DNA of 64,000 bases, from assembly GCF_047495875.1 (NCBI RefSeq), contig NC_092466.1:14194561-14258560 (forward strand), written 5' to 3'. The translations under genes and the position numbers were made by a program. This stretch comes from Pithys albifrons albifrons (taxonomy: Eukaryota; Chordata; Aves; Passeriformes; Thamnophilidae). This document shows positions 1 to 10,812 of the stretch, in pieces (within the stretch, counting starts at the first letter, position 1; every line of letters starts with the position of its first letter). The notes under the pieces were generated by a model. That model worked only from the letters and a program-made list of their open reading frames with translations, made no database searches and was not told the DNA's origin.

Positions 1-180
1 CCGGCACCGCGCCCCGTAAAGGGGACACGGCCCGCAGGGGGCCCGGCACCGTGCTCGGCCCTGGGCGCCGCAGCCTCGCTGGACCCCGGGCCTGGGGTGT
101 CCCTTCTGGCCATTGCATCCGCGGCAGGGCCGCCCTGCCCGGCCACCGGCATCCCTACCCGCCAGGGTTGCTCAGGGTGC
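1..180. promoter_or_regulatory. Edge of a CpG island running off the left end
   Basis: This stretch is very GC-rich and holds roughly 19 CpG dinucleotides in about 175 bases. Most of the rest of the window is CpG-poor. That density is typical of a vertebrate CpG-island promoter. No coding exon, RING-finger codons or clear start codon context can be read on either strand. In human, TRIM8 follows SUFU at about 11 kb in the same direction, and here the distance from the SUFU 3' end is about 10 kb. It may therefore be the upstream margin of the TRIM8 promoter. That link is inference from gene order only. A local GC-rich patch beside the CR1 element is the alternative. Confidence 0.45.
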
Positions 181-185
181 CGGTC

Positions 186-572
186 TATAAAAAGGCTGAG
201 TGCACTGGAACCAGCGCACATCTGGGTCACAGCTGGCGCTGGGTACCATCCTCATTGCAGTCTACAACTGTCTTGCGAGGGGGCGTGGAGGGCCAGGCAG
301 TGTCTGGCAACCAGTGGCAGGATCCGACGGAATGCCATGAAGTTGTGTTAGGGGAGGTTTTGGTTTAGATACCAGGAAAAGGTTTTTCACCCAGGGGGAA
401 TTCAAACACTGAGAAGTGGTCAGTGCTAAGCCTGACAAGGTTCAAGAGGCAACTGGACAACACTTTCAGGCACATGGTGTAACCTTTGGGCTGTTCCTGT
501 ACAGGGCCAGGAGTCAGACCCGATGATCCCTGTGGGTCCCTTTCAATGCAGAATATTTTGTGATTCTGTGAT
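186..572 (+). mobile_element. CR1 LINE, truncated 3' end
   Basis: The sequence follows the 3' part of the avian CR1 retrotransposon. An AAAGGCTGAG-like block comes first, then TCATTGCAGTCTACAACTGTC, GAGGGGGCGTGGAGG, the AGGGGAGGTTTTGGTTTAG block and GGACAACACTTTCAGGCACA. It ends with GACCCGATGATCC, TGTGGGTCCCTTTCAA and TTTTGTGATTCTGTGATA. This terminal motif is the CR1 signature, since CR1 has no poly-A tail. The copy is 5'-truncated, as most CR1 copies are, and has no intact reverse-transcriptase frame. Several substitutions and small deletions mark it as old. It is the only clear CR1 copy in the window and the best single clue that the host is a bird. Confidence 0.9.
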
Positions 573-3500
573 AAGTGCCCTCAAGAGCTTCCTGCACCCT
601 CTTGGCTGGCCCCTGTGTAGTTTGTTACTCTGCATGCCACCATTTCAGGTGCGTTTCCTCCCTATGCAGAGCAACAGCCATTTGTCCTCTGGGGTCTTTC
701 GCAAACCAGCAGCCCCAGCACCTCCCACCAGAGCTCGGGGCACAGAGGTGTCTCTGTTAACAGCTCTCCCACCAAATGTTTCCGCAGCTGTTTTGTGGGA
801 CACTATATCTAACCCCTGCCATATGTGCCAGGCTGCTGGGAATAAAGTGCATTGTTGGTGTAAATCCATTTCCCACTGGCAAGAGGGTCACAAATGGCTC
901 AAAACAGAGTATTTACACCAAAAAATACTCAAGGTCCACAGTCAGGTTTGTGGTGGAGTGACAAGGAGGCAAAGGCTCAGTCAGTGGCTTCAGGTTCTGA
1001 CCCCAACGTGATCTCTGGGTGACTCTCACTGATGGCAATTTGCCTCTGGAAGGGATTTAGCAGGAATTCCCCAACTGCAGCCTGAAAGCTACCGACCAAA
1101 ACGTCTGGGGACACCACACAGTAGTGTCTATTATAGCACCATATACCCCCAAAACCTTGGACCAGCAGGGGCATCTTCCATTCCCAGTGTGGGAGTTATC
1201 TAAGTCTTTCCACACTGTCTTTTACAGGAACCCCTGGTGCACAGGCAGGTCCTACCAGAGGGACACTCTGATAAGGAGAGTGATGGGTCAGCTCAGGGAC
1301 TGGGACTCACCCCGTATCACCCCTCAGCCACCCCCGTCCGTACCCACACACTCATCCAACAGCTCCTGGGGCTTCAGCGCCAATTCCTGCAAAGGGAGCG
1401 GCAGTTTGACATGTAATTCCTCTGCCAGGCCCCAAAGCCTGTGGGCTGTACCTCTCCTCAGGCTTTTACAAGCTGTCCGGCAGCCAGGACTGGTGGGAGC
1501 TGGGCAGGGCGGCATGAGATGTGTCAGAACCGCAGTTGACTGGCTGAGCCTGTGCAGAGGCAAACCTCTCCTCAAAAAGTCAGCACTAAACTATTCATGA
1601 CTCTCACTTCTGTATAAACACATGCAGTATCAGACAGCCCCTGGTGACAGCCACCATCCCCACTCCAGCCCAGCATGGCTCTTTTGCACAGGCTGCTTGG
1701 GCCTCCTGTATTCCTACTTTGTGTGAGCTGGGAAAGCTGGCTGTTATTTACCAGTATTTAAAAGAGGAAGGTGGAAAGGGATAAGTCAAGCGGAAAGATG
1801 CATCTTCTCTTGGCTGGGAATCCCTCTGTCCTGAGATTGGCACTGGCCCTACTGTCATCGCACCCACATCTGGATGATGCCATCTTCCCGCCCAGCCTGG
1901 AGGAGCTCCCTTGGCAAGGGAACCCCCAAAGCCAGGCTGGGCATTGTCGCCCTTCCACAACCAGCAGGAGCTCTTTGGAGGGGGGCTGTTGACAAGGCCC
2001 CCCTCTCCTGCCTACACAGATCCCAAACTGCTTCCTGACAGTGCTGGGTGGCTCATAAACACCAGCAGGAACAAGATGCAGAAAGCCTGCCTGTGCTTTA
2101 GTCTCAACCCACACCCAGGATCCAGCCTCATGTGGGTGTTCCAGTGCACAGCAAGGGGCCTCAGAGGTGGTTTGTACCTGAGTCCTGGTGTGCATCCCTC
2201 AACCCTGCCAAGCCTCAGTTATCCCAGGCACTGCCAGGCTATCATTCCCCTTCACCAGCCTCTTGCTTCAGCAGCCCTCAGCCCTACCCTGGAGAGACCA
2301 GTTTGGTATTTAGGGTTTGGTCCCAGGGCCAGGGACTCTCCTGAGCTGGTGGGAATGGGAGGATGTTCGAAGGGAGGTATGCATCAGTTGGCTGTTAAAG
2401 TGACTCCATCCCTGCCTGCCACCATCCCATCTTGGGAACACTCCTGAAGGCTCTGGAACCCAGCCCCATGCCTTCCCCAGAAGCCTGGAACCCTCCAAAA
2501 GTAATACAAAGTGCTGTGCTTCTCAGGTCATTTATAACTCAATCAGACAGAAAAAAGTCATCACTGCCCTTCTGTCCTCCTTCCATGTCAGCCTGGTGAG
2601 CTGGCTTAGTGTGATGGAGAAGGCTCCCTCCACCCTCCTCCATGTGCTGAAGGCTTTCACTGAAGACTGGGTTTAAGGATGTAAGGAATGTGCAGGGTGA
2701 CAATAGCCTCGTTTGGAGCACTATATCCATCTGCTTGTGGCCATCCCCCATTCCTGGCTGGGGTGGAGGAGAAGGGAAACAGCTCCACGGAGGAGGCATA
2801 ACACAAAGGTCCCTGTGGCTGGTCGTCTCCTGACCCAGCCCAGAGCATACCACCAACATGTGCCACTTGTGCCCAGTCATCCCTCCCACAGTATCACAGT
2901 TGTCCCTCCCACACTGTCACCTGCCTGCTCTGGCACCTCACAGCCTGGGACCTGCTGGGAGATGTGTGTGTGATGCAGCTGCAGGGGAAACCTCCTGTCC
3001 TCTGAGATAATAAAAAGGAACCAGGAGCTGGGTGTGCAGCCTGGTCCCCACAGCACACAGATCAGGTTCCCAGCCCCTTGGGTGTTGGGATCAAGCGGCA
3101 CCCACATCTGATACTTGCAGTTGGGAACAGGGCTGGAATGGTGTGCTAGATGCAGGGATGATGATACCTTTCTTGGCCCCACAGGAGATCTTTACTCTTG
3201 TGCAAACGGTGCTCAACTGAGACTCCTCTTGGGCCAAAATGCTGGGCTTTCTCCATTCCTCTCGAAGCCTAAGGCTTGGGCCAAAGTGGATATTGAGGGC
3301 TGGCCAAGGGGAACTGCATGAGTGGGCAATGGAGTGGAGCTCCTCTGAGGTGGAATAACCCAATCTGAGGTTGAATGGCCAAATCCAGGGGTGCACAGGC
3401 AGCCATGAGGCAGGGGTGATGCTCCAGGGCTCACTGCCTTGTCCGGTCTCGGGGTACTGATGGGTGCTGGTGAGGGCAGAACGGTCCGGCAGCTGCAGGG

Positions 3501-6120
3501 CTGGAGCATGGGGAGAGGGGATGAGGGCCGGCGGTTCCCTGCTTGGTGGGGTTTCTATGCAAATGCCTGGGAGCAGCTGCCCTGCCGGCGTGACTCATTT
3601 CCTGCTCTTGTGTCACATTCTGGTCAGGCCAGTTTGGCAAAGGCTTTCTTCTTTCCCTCCCTGGCTTCTCCTCCTTCTCTCCCCCACCGCCGAGGGCTGG
3701 GATGTGCATTTGCTCGGTCCCTGGCAGGATGAGGCAGGATTTTCAGGAAACTGCGTCAAAGCCACAAAACCTCCATATATATTAAAAAAAACCCCAAACA
3801 ACCAAGCAAAAAATCCAGCACAATTTTTTTTTTCTTTATTTATTGAGCACGATGGAGACTGGTGACCAGACGGGCTCCTCCACTCCTCCTCTCACTGGGG
3901 TGGCTCCTTCCCCTGACACCCGGGGGACAGGACCTGGCAGAAAAGCTGTAGAAGTTTGCCTGAGTGGACAAAGGGAAAAAATGCAGCTTGGTCTCATTTT
4001 ACCTTCTGCTGCCAGTTGGAGAGGTGGTGCTGGAGCCAGGCTGCCAGTGGGCAGCCTTTAACAGGGGACAGATGATGAGAGCCTCCAAGGAAGCCACCAT
4101 CCCTGGGATTTGCCCAGCATTTCTTATTACTCAGCAGAGCTTTGGAGCAGCCTCACCACTGTGCTCTGTAAAATGTACTGGCCAGGGTTAAAACTCATTC
4201 ATTTCAGTGGGATCAGAAAAGGACAGTAGTAAATGCTGGCAGACCCCAGCATGGTGGGTCTCTCACCACAGGTCGGGACAAAGGAAGGTGGTGCTGGGAG
4301 TGAATCCCTCTGGCTGTTCCCACAGCCCATCTAGACTTAGTCTGCCCCAAGCCCAGGCTGTGCTGGAGGAAGAAATGTCACTCTGAGGATTTTCTGACCT
4401 GATCTGTGTTGCAGTGGCAAGGCCAAGACTTGCAGCCTTCTGGGTGGCCATGCAAGCCCTTCTGCCCCCAGGCTCTTGCTTTGCTGTGTCACTGTCTCCG
4501 GGGTGCAGGGACACACACATGCACCCCTCGCTGTCCACATGGCCAGGGCAGAAGGCAGCAGCCCTTTGCACCAAGCCTGTGGCTACCAGTGGCCCTGGTT
4601 CTGCCTCTGCATTGGCTCTTTCCCCAGTGTATCAAGCTCTGTCACAGCATCCCACACCATAGCAGGGCATCTCCCTGAGGGAAAGATGGAGCTTCTTAGT
4701 GCTGCCAGCCCAGCAGCGAGCTTGGGGACAGGAAGATGCCAGCCTAAATATCATCATGGGAGGCAGGGTGGGAGCAGGATATGATCCCTCCCACAAGAAG
4801 GTCCCTGTGGTCTCTGCCCAAACTGAGGTGTAACCTTTGCAATCTCCATTCCAATTTCTCAGCCTTCCTCTTCCTTTCCTGCATGCTCCCTTGCAATTAA
4901 ATTCGGCTGCAGACAAATGACTCAGTGCCACACACATGCTAAAAAGCCCCCCACCAGGCAGCTGCTGGGCTTTCCCTTGAAGGACAGACCATCCAATGCT
5001 GCTGTGCCCCATGTGACCCTCAAACCTGAAGCCCTAAAGCCCAGTGGCACCACTGAGTTCCAGTTTGGGGCAGCCATGGGAAACTGAGACAGGTGAGGGC
5101 AGGGGATCACTCCAGAGCTGTAGCCTGTGTACTCATTGCTGCTGGGGCTCAGCTTCCTCTCTGAAGGCTTAAAGGTCTGTTTGCTCTGTTTGCCCACAGT
5201 AAAGGGAAAAGCAGGAGGGTACTGGTGTAAATTAGGTCAGGAAGTATTGCTAATAAACTGTCACTCCTGGTTGTGTAATGGGAGCAATTATGGGTTTAGG
5301 TCTCGTTAAGATACCAGGAAGGAAAACATGACCTGTCTGGGGGTAGGAGTGTGGTGGCAAACAAAAAAGGAGGGTCCTGTTGACAGAAGGATGAACCTGC
5401 TTTTATGTCAGAGGCGTTTCTGTTCTATCCTGGCACACTGGCAGCCTGGGGCTTGGGTTGACTACCATGAGGGGGGTTGCAGTGAGTGGGTTCCCAGCTC
5501 TCTCTGTACTCTGCTCTTTCCCCTGGACACCTCAGGGCTCCAGGGTCTCCAGGCAGGTGGCTTTAACCCCTCTGAAGTCTCCTGGTCTCTGCTCCACTCT
5601 GCTTAGCTCAACATCTGGTGCCTGCTGTCCTGCCACAGACCTTCCTTGGGGTCCAACAGGAAATTGTGGGTGGCAAGGCCCATGCTGGGCAGTGCCAGGA
5701 AAACCTGTGAGAAGTGCCTGAGCTCCTCCCACCTGTGCAACCACTGATGACTCTCCCCTCCCTGCAGAGCTGCCAGGCATCCCTCGCTGCCCACCACCTT
5801 GTGCTGCCCACTGCACTGCTGGCAGTAAACTTCTCTCTGTCCATCCCTCCCTCTGCCGATCTCCAGAGGGATGCTTGGGTGCTGCTGAGGTCACCCAGAG
5901 CTGGCCAGAATAAACTCAAAGGTCCCCATGAACAAAACCCTGGGACACTGCCAAACCTGGGGTGGGTGGGGGCACCTGCATCCCCTCCATGGGTGCCGGG
6001 AAAGCAGGAGGCTCCTGGAGCGAATCCAGCTCATACACACCACTAAGGAGGGGCTGGGACACCTGGCAGCCAGGGTTAGCCTTTAACCACTCAAAACATG
6101 CCATGGAGGGAGAGGAAATT

Positions 6121-6380
6121 CTTGAGGCATCTATTAACATAAAAGGAGTCATACTTTACGTTCGGTCCCACTTATGGCTTATAAATGATTACTGCACCTT
6201 TTAATAAATGGTTAATCAAGTGTTAGAGTCCAAACAAGTTGATGGGTTGCTTATTACCATGGTTTATAACCTTTTATGAATGCCTTCTGTCGATGTACTT
6301 ATAAACATCCATACCACGTACTTCTCATGTCTTGACATGTTGGTCACATCTGTTTGAAGTTTATTAACTCTTGAGCAGCT
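6121..6380. repeat. AT-rich element with recurring TTATAAA-type motifs
   Basis: Variants of a TTATAAA/TTAATAAA word recur at about 6180, 6203, 6264, 6299 and 6360, separated by unrelated bases. The flanks are GC-rich, so the block stands out by composition. It could be an ancient amniote repeat with internal subrepeats or a conserved non-coding element. I cannot name a family. There is no open reading frame and no splice signal of note. Confidence 0.35.
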
Positions 6381-6839
6381 CACTAGTGGCAGGCCGGGGG
6401 GATCCCACTGTTTTTCTGTATCAATCCGTGTGGCTCAGAGAGCACACCGATGTGGGAGGCACCAGCTGAGGATCAATGTGGGGATCCCCTTCATCCAAAA
6501 CGGCTCAAGGCAAGCAGGATGAAGCGGCATCAGAAATAAGTTGGCAGTAGGGTGTTGCTTTCTTGGGTGCTTTCCTTTTTTTGCCACCAGGAAAAACAGC
6601 CAAGGGAAGTTGGTGGTAGATTCTTCCTCTCTTGAAGTCATTGAGCTGAGACAGGATGTCGTCCTGGACCACCCGCTTGAATCAAAAACACATATTATTG
6701 GGCTCAGTGAGAAGGGAATTGGGGGAAATTCTCTGGTTTGCAAACACAGGAGGTAAAACACAATGATGTAATGGGCTCTTCTGGATAAGAAACCCACAGA
6801 AACATCCCTGTCCATTTCTGTTCCTGTGCAGCCGAAGCC

Positions 6840-6990
6840 CCCCTCCTGTCATGTTGCAAATAATGAAATGAAACTTTCAACAAGCTGAATAATCAGAAAA
6901 CAATTTTCCAATAAAATCATTCCCCAAAATCTCCTTTTAAGGCAAGGACTGAGATTCCCACTGCCGAGCGTGTTCCCGACGCCTTACATT
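6840..6990. promoter_or_regulatory. Candidate conserved non-coding block
   Basis: A run of AT-rich complex sequence contains GCAAATAATG, GAATAATCAG and CCAATAAAATCATTCC words that look like homeodomain, POU or CCAAT-type binding sites. It leads into a CpG-bearing segment (GCCGAGCGTG, CCCGACGCC). There is no coding potential. The call rests only on sequence texture and site density. Conservation was not measured. Confidence 0.25.
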
Positions 6991-8667
6991 ATTGTTGGGC
7001 TGGCTGTGCCGGGGCTGGGCAGGCTGCCACACCACCCTGTGCCCCCGGGGACGCTCCCCGTCACATGGTCCAGCTGCCCTCCACTCCTGAGCCCACTTTG
7101 CCTTTATTTTTCCGCTTTTGCTGCAAGTTTTGGATAATATTCCTGTTCAAAATGCAAGTGGGAAGTATAAGGTGCCATGGTGCTGTGCTTGCTCCAGGGT
7201 TTTTAAGAGCCAGAGAAGGGATTTGTACATGAAGCAGACAGGGATGATCCCAGCCCAGGCAGGAAGCTGGGTCTCCCAGGTCACCTCGGCCTTGGACACT
7301 CCTGGAGATTTTTTAATATCTAATCATGCTTTTTCCTTTGGTTCCAGCTGTGCAGACCTTCCGGAGCAGGTACCCCACCTGCTGCAGCAGGAGCATCTCC
7401 AGCATGGGGCAGCCTTGCTTGCTGCCCTCCTGCAGGTTACAGTTTGTGGCCTGGAGTGTGGGAAGTCTGATGAAATGTGAATGATGGGAAAGGGCATTAT
7501 AAGTACTCTTCCCCTTGGAAAATCCTGAAGTACAATTTTTCTGGAAAGCCACTGTGGCAATGGCTCCTGCCTGAAATGCACCCACAGGCAGCACATCCCT
7601 GCGGGCGGCAGTGAATGGTGGGGGACTGAGGGGACAGAGGGTACTGAGGCTGAACCGAGGCCACTGTGGCTGAGCCATGGTGGCCTGTCTTAACACTGCC
7701 TCAGTTAATGTGAACTATGAAGTGTCAGGGAGGGTAAGGCCATTTTTTTCCTCCAATGCAAATTCTGCCTGACAGCAGGAATAGTTGCTCCGAAAGCTAC
7801 TTGGGGAAGCTGGAGGTTTGGGACACACCATGAGCACCTAGACAGGGCACTGGGGCATGCAGGGGGCTTCCCTACAGTCTTCTACTGCTGCCAGGTTCTG
7901 GTTTCCTGCACCAGACAGTAAGGCTGTGACTGGCAATGGGGTGAGGATACTTCCGGCTGCCTGAAGTCCCCAAAGCTCAGCTGGGGGTGCTTGTCCTGTG
8001 CCGGGGGAGGCAGCAGAATCTGGGTCATCCTGGTTGCTTCGGGCCCCTCTCAGGAGTGTGGGGTGTTAATGTGTGAGGTCCTGCACACTGGGCTGTGTTG
8101 GGAGCCTTTCCTCTGCACTGAGATGCTGCCACAGGCTGCTGTGCCCTGTGAATGTCACCTGGGCAAGAGAGCAAGCAGGAAAGAAATGAAGGCAAAAAGA
8201 GAGGAGAAATAAAAATCCAAAGGGACCTGCAAACCTACATTCTGGGTGCTACATGACACATCCTTGGGGTCCTGGGGCTAAAGCATGCAGAACCCCCACT
8301 TCCCACATCTACACTCTCCTGCCATGGGCTGGGGAACATGCTATGGGCTGGGGATGTGCCATGGGAGGGGACACGCTGTGGTGGTGAGGCTTTGGGAGGG
8401 GGTTTGGGGGTCAGAACCATTCCTGTGTGTCCGAGTCCAGCAGAATCAGTGGCCATGTTGGCTCTGTCCTGGGTGGCCAGGGAGCACCATGGGAGTGGGA
8501 GCTCATTGCCTTGGGAGATGCTCCCTTGTTTCACCCATGGGGCCCCATCTCCCACCCTGCCTGTCTCCCTCTCCTGCCTCACAGGTGCACCCTCTTCCCC
8601 ACTGAGGTTCCCAGGCACCACCATTCACTTTTCAGATGGGAAATGAGCCCAAGCCCTCCCTCTGCAC

Positions 8668-8732
8668 TCAAAAAAAACCAAAAACCAAAAAACAAAAACC
8701 AACACCAAGAGAGGAGAGAAATAAACAAACAA
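8668..8732 (+). repeat. A-rich low-complexity tract
   Basis: The tract is made of AAAACC/AAAAAC words followed by AAATAAACAAACAAAT. It looks like a simple repeat or a decayed poly-A tail. I see no retrocopy body directly upstream that I can identify. Confidence 0.7.
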
Positions 8733-8769
8733 ATCCCTTCCCTCTCCTGGCTTGGCATCTGCTCACAGC

Positions 8770-8915
8770 CCTTCCATTATTAATTAGAGAAGCTGCTGGC
8801 ATTATTAGCAACAAACCGCTCCTAATGAAGTTCAGAGCCGCAGATCCAGGAGGGGCTCCCAGACACTGTTTTTCAGAAACCTTAATTAAATTCACTGCCC
8901 GGAGGTGCTTTTAGC
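8770..8915. promoter_or_regulatory. Candidate conserved enhancer-like block with TAAT cores
   Basis: ATTATTAATTAG, GCATTATTAGC, CCTAATGAAG and CCTTAATTAAATTC occur within 150 bases, giving a dense set of homeodomain-type TAAT cores in complex, non-repetitive sequence. Its position between a Hedgehog regulator and the presumed TRIM8 promoter fits a distal regulatory element. No function can be read from sequence alone. Confidence 0.3.
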
Positions 8916-9784
8916 TGGGGTGGAGGCAGAGCAGCAAGGCTGCCGGGGCTGGGTATGGCAGTGCCAGTGGTGGGGTTTGGGCGTAAGGGTGTCAGTGGGA
9001 GAGAGGCACCCCACTGTGCCGCAGCTTCAGGGACACTGAATCCCCTTCTGATTTGGGGCTGAACAGAGAAATCAGCTGGGATGCAGTGCTGCAAAGGGGG
9101 GGATGCCTGGCTACCACAGGAATGGGAGAAGTGGATCGTTTAATGCATTGATTAAATTGAGTGGCCATCCATGAGGGTTCCCAGCACTGTGTGAGCAGTG
9201 GAGCCCCTCACTGATCCCAGCTCTGCTGTCCTTGCTGGGATGTCCTAAAGGGGTGGCTCTATGCTTACATATACTTCAAAAACTGGGAATGCAAGAGGCA
9301 CAGGGGCCTTGGGCCAAGGGATCAGCTGTAGATGGTTTCTCACCCTTCAAACCCTATGCAAATAACCTTGCTGAAGAACCAACTGACCAGCAAGGTGTCC
9401 TCAAGTGACACAGTGAAACCTGGCCAAGCTGCAGTCAAGTTCCCTACAGCATGTCTGGCATGGGCTGTTCTGCACTGGCAGAGCTTGAAGACCCACTGGT
9501 TTGCCTTGGGGTTTGGGGCAATTTCTGTCTGGATGTGGCTGTGGGAGGGGTTCCTAGGGAAAGAATGATTTTCACCCCAAACTTCAAAATAAAACAAATC
9601 TTCGCAGAAACCCTTTCCTCCAACTGCTCCCCTTTTGATGCAGGGTGGGCTGAGGTAACACCCATGAAGGGCAACAGCAAAACCTGCCCAGAGTTGGGTT
9701 TTGGCTCCCTGAGCATCCTTTCCTTTCCCTGTCACTGTTCCTCTGTGCACAGCGATCTCCCTTCCCCCTCTAGATATTCCACCC

Positions 9785-9900
9785 TTTCTCTCTGACCTTA
9801 AAGGCATTTATTACTGAGGAGTGTAAAAATATTACTGCAAAATCGTTCTGCGTTACTGGGAAATCATTGCAACATTAGCTCAGTAATATTTTTTTGTAAG
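9785..9900. promoter_or_regulatory. Candidate conserved AT-rich block
   Basis: AT-rich complex sequence (ACCTTAAAGGCATTTATTACTG, AAAAATATTACTGC, TTAGCTCAGTAATATT) lies between GC-richer flanks. A TTACTG/CAGTAA word recurs in both orientations. It is non-coding and may be regulatory. The support is only compositional. Confidence 0.22.
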
Positions 9901-10455
9901 TGTTTGCTGTGTCTCTTCTCTGACATGCTCAGTCTCAGCGCACACATCCAACATCCCCACAAATCCCGCTGAAGCCAGGAGGTGCTTGGCAGAGGACAGG
10001 ATCACGGACCTGACCCGGCACTCACCCCAGCTCCCTCCTTCCCGTGCCTGTGGACAAGGTTGCCATCCCTCAGCCAACTGGCTGCATCCTTGGACCCACG
10101 TGCAAGCACTCCGGATCCCAGCTTGTCCAAACGGCAAGGAAAACCCTGGCTGTCAGGGCACTCAGGCTCCTTGGCTCAAGGGGTTTTGCCAGAGGACACT
10201 CGTGGAAGATCCTGAACCTGGCAAGGCCTGGGACCAGCTCTTTTGCTGAGTTTTTTTGGAAAACAAAGAACCCTTTCCCTCCCACACTTGCACTCAAGAG
10301 GTCTGGGCAACAGACCTCACTCCCCCTGGGCCAGAGGGGAGAAGGTGCCAGTGAGGAGGAGAAGGGGCTGCCGAAGCAGCCGCAGGGCTGAGCAGGAGAC
10401 AGTCTGTCCCGCCGAGTCGCCCGCAGAGAAGGACACTGACAATTCTGCAAATACG

Positions 10456-10461
10456 TTTAAT
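10456..10461 (-). terminator. SUFU: Polyadenylation signal ATTAAA, candidate distal SUFU 3' end
   Basis: The minus strand carries ATTAAA, the commonest variant of the poly(A) signal. Cleavage is expected 10-25 bases further on, near 10435-10445, where a GTCAGTGTCCTTCTC stretch offers a modest GU/U-rich downstream element. The AU-rich sequence upstream to about 10640, with TTTTTAAATATTTTATATT and TGTAAATTC, is typical of a 3' UTR end. The assignment to SUFU is by position and strand. Confidence 0.5.
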
Positions 10462-10782
10462 GCACTTAGAATACACGGGAGGAAAAAACCGATTAGTGAT
10501 TCACAAAAATATTACAAAAAGTCATGTGCAGGCGAAACACACCCAGCACTGCAATAACAATGTAAGAATTTACAGTAGAAACTAATATAAAATATTTAAA
10601 AACCTCTGCTAGTTTAGCTTTCCATTTGTTTTTTGTCTTTTATAAAAAAAAAGGAAGAAGAGAGAGGGAAGAAAGGCCATCTACAAGGTACTGATACACC
10701 ATCCGCAGAAACGCGGGCTCCTTCCGGCCCCGTTGGGAATGCCCTGGGGCTCCTCAATCCACACGACCCTGCGCCCACAGAC

Positions 10783-10812
10783 CACACACACACACACACA
10801 CAAACACACACA
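10783..10812 (+). repeat. (CA)n microsatellite
   Basis: Ten CA units are followed by an AACACACACA interruption. In the minus-strand transcript this is a GU repeat within the candidate SUFU 3' UTR. Confidence 0.9.

Larger units (their letters stand above)
573..10435. other. Intergenic region 3' of SUFU, no gene recognised
   Basis: I see no exon with splice sites and a recognisable protein on either strand in this 9.9 kb. The open frames here (up to about 180 codons) have no family motifs and overlap each other in several frames, as expected in GC-rich DNA with few stops. The content is mostly unique sequence with short A-rich runs and a few AT-rich conserved-looking blocks, which are listed separately. 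None of the known TRIM8 coding motifs (RING, B-box, coiled coil) was found, so if TRIM8 lies to the left it starts outside the window. Confidence 0.6.

Noticed and set aside
6664..6675. GLI-like site GACCACCCG
   Set aside because: It differs from the GLI consensus GACCACCCA at the last base, and one such match is expected by chance in 64 kb.
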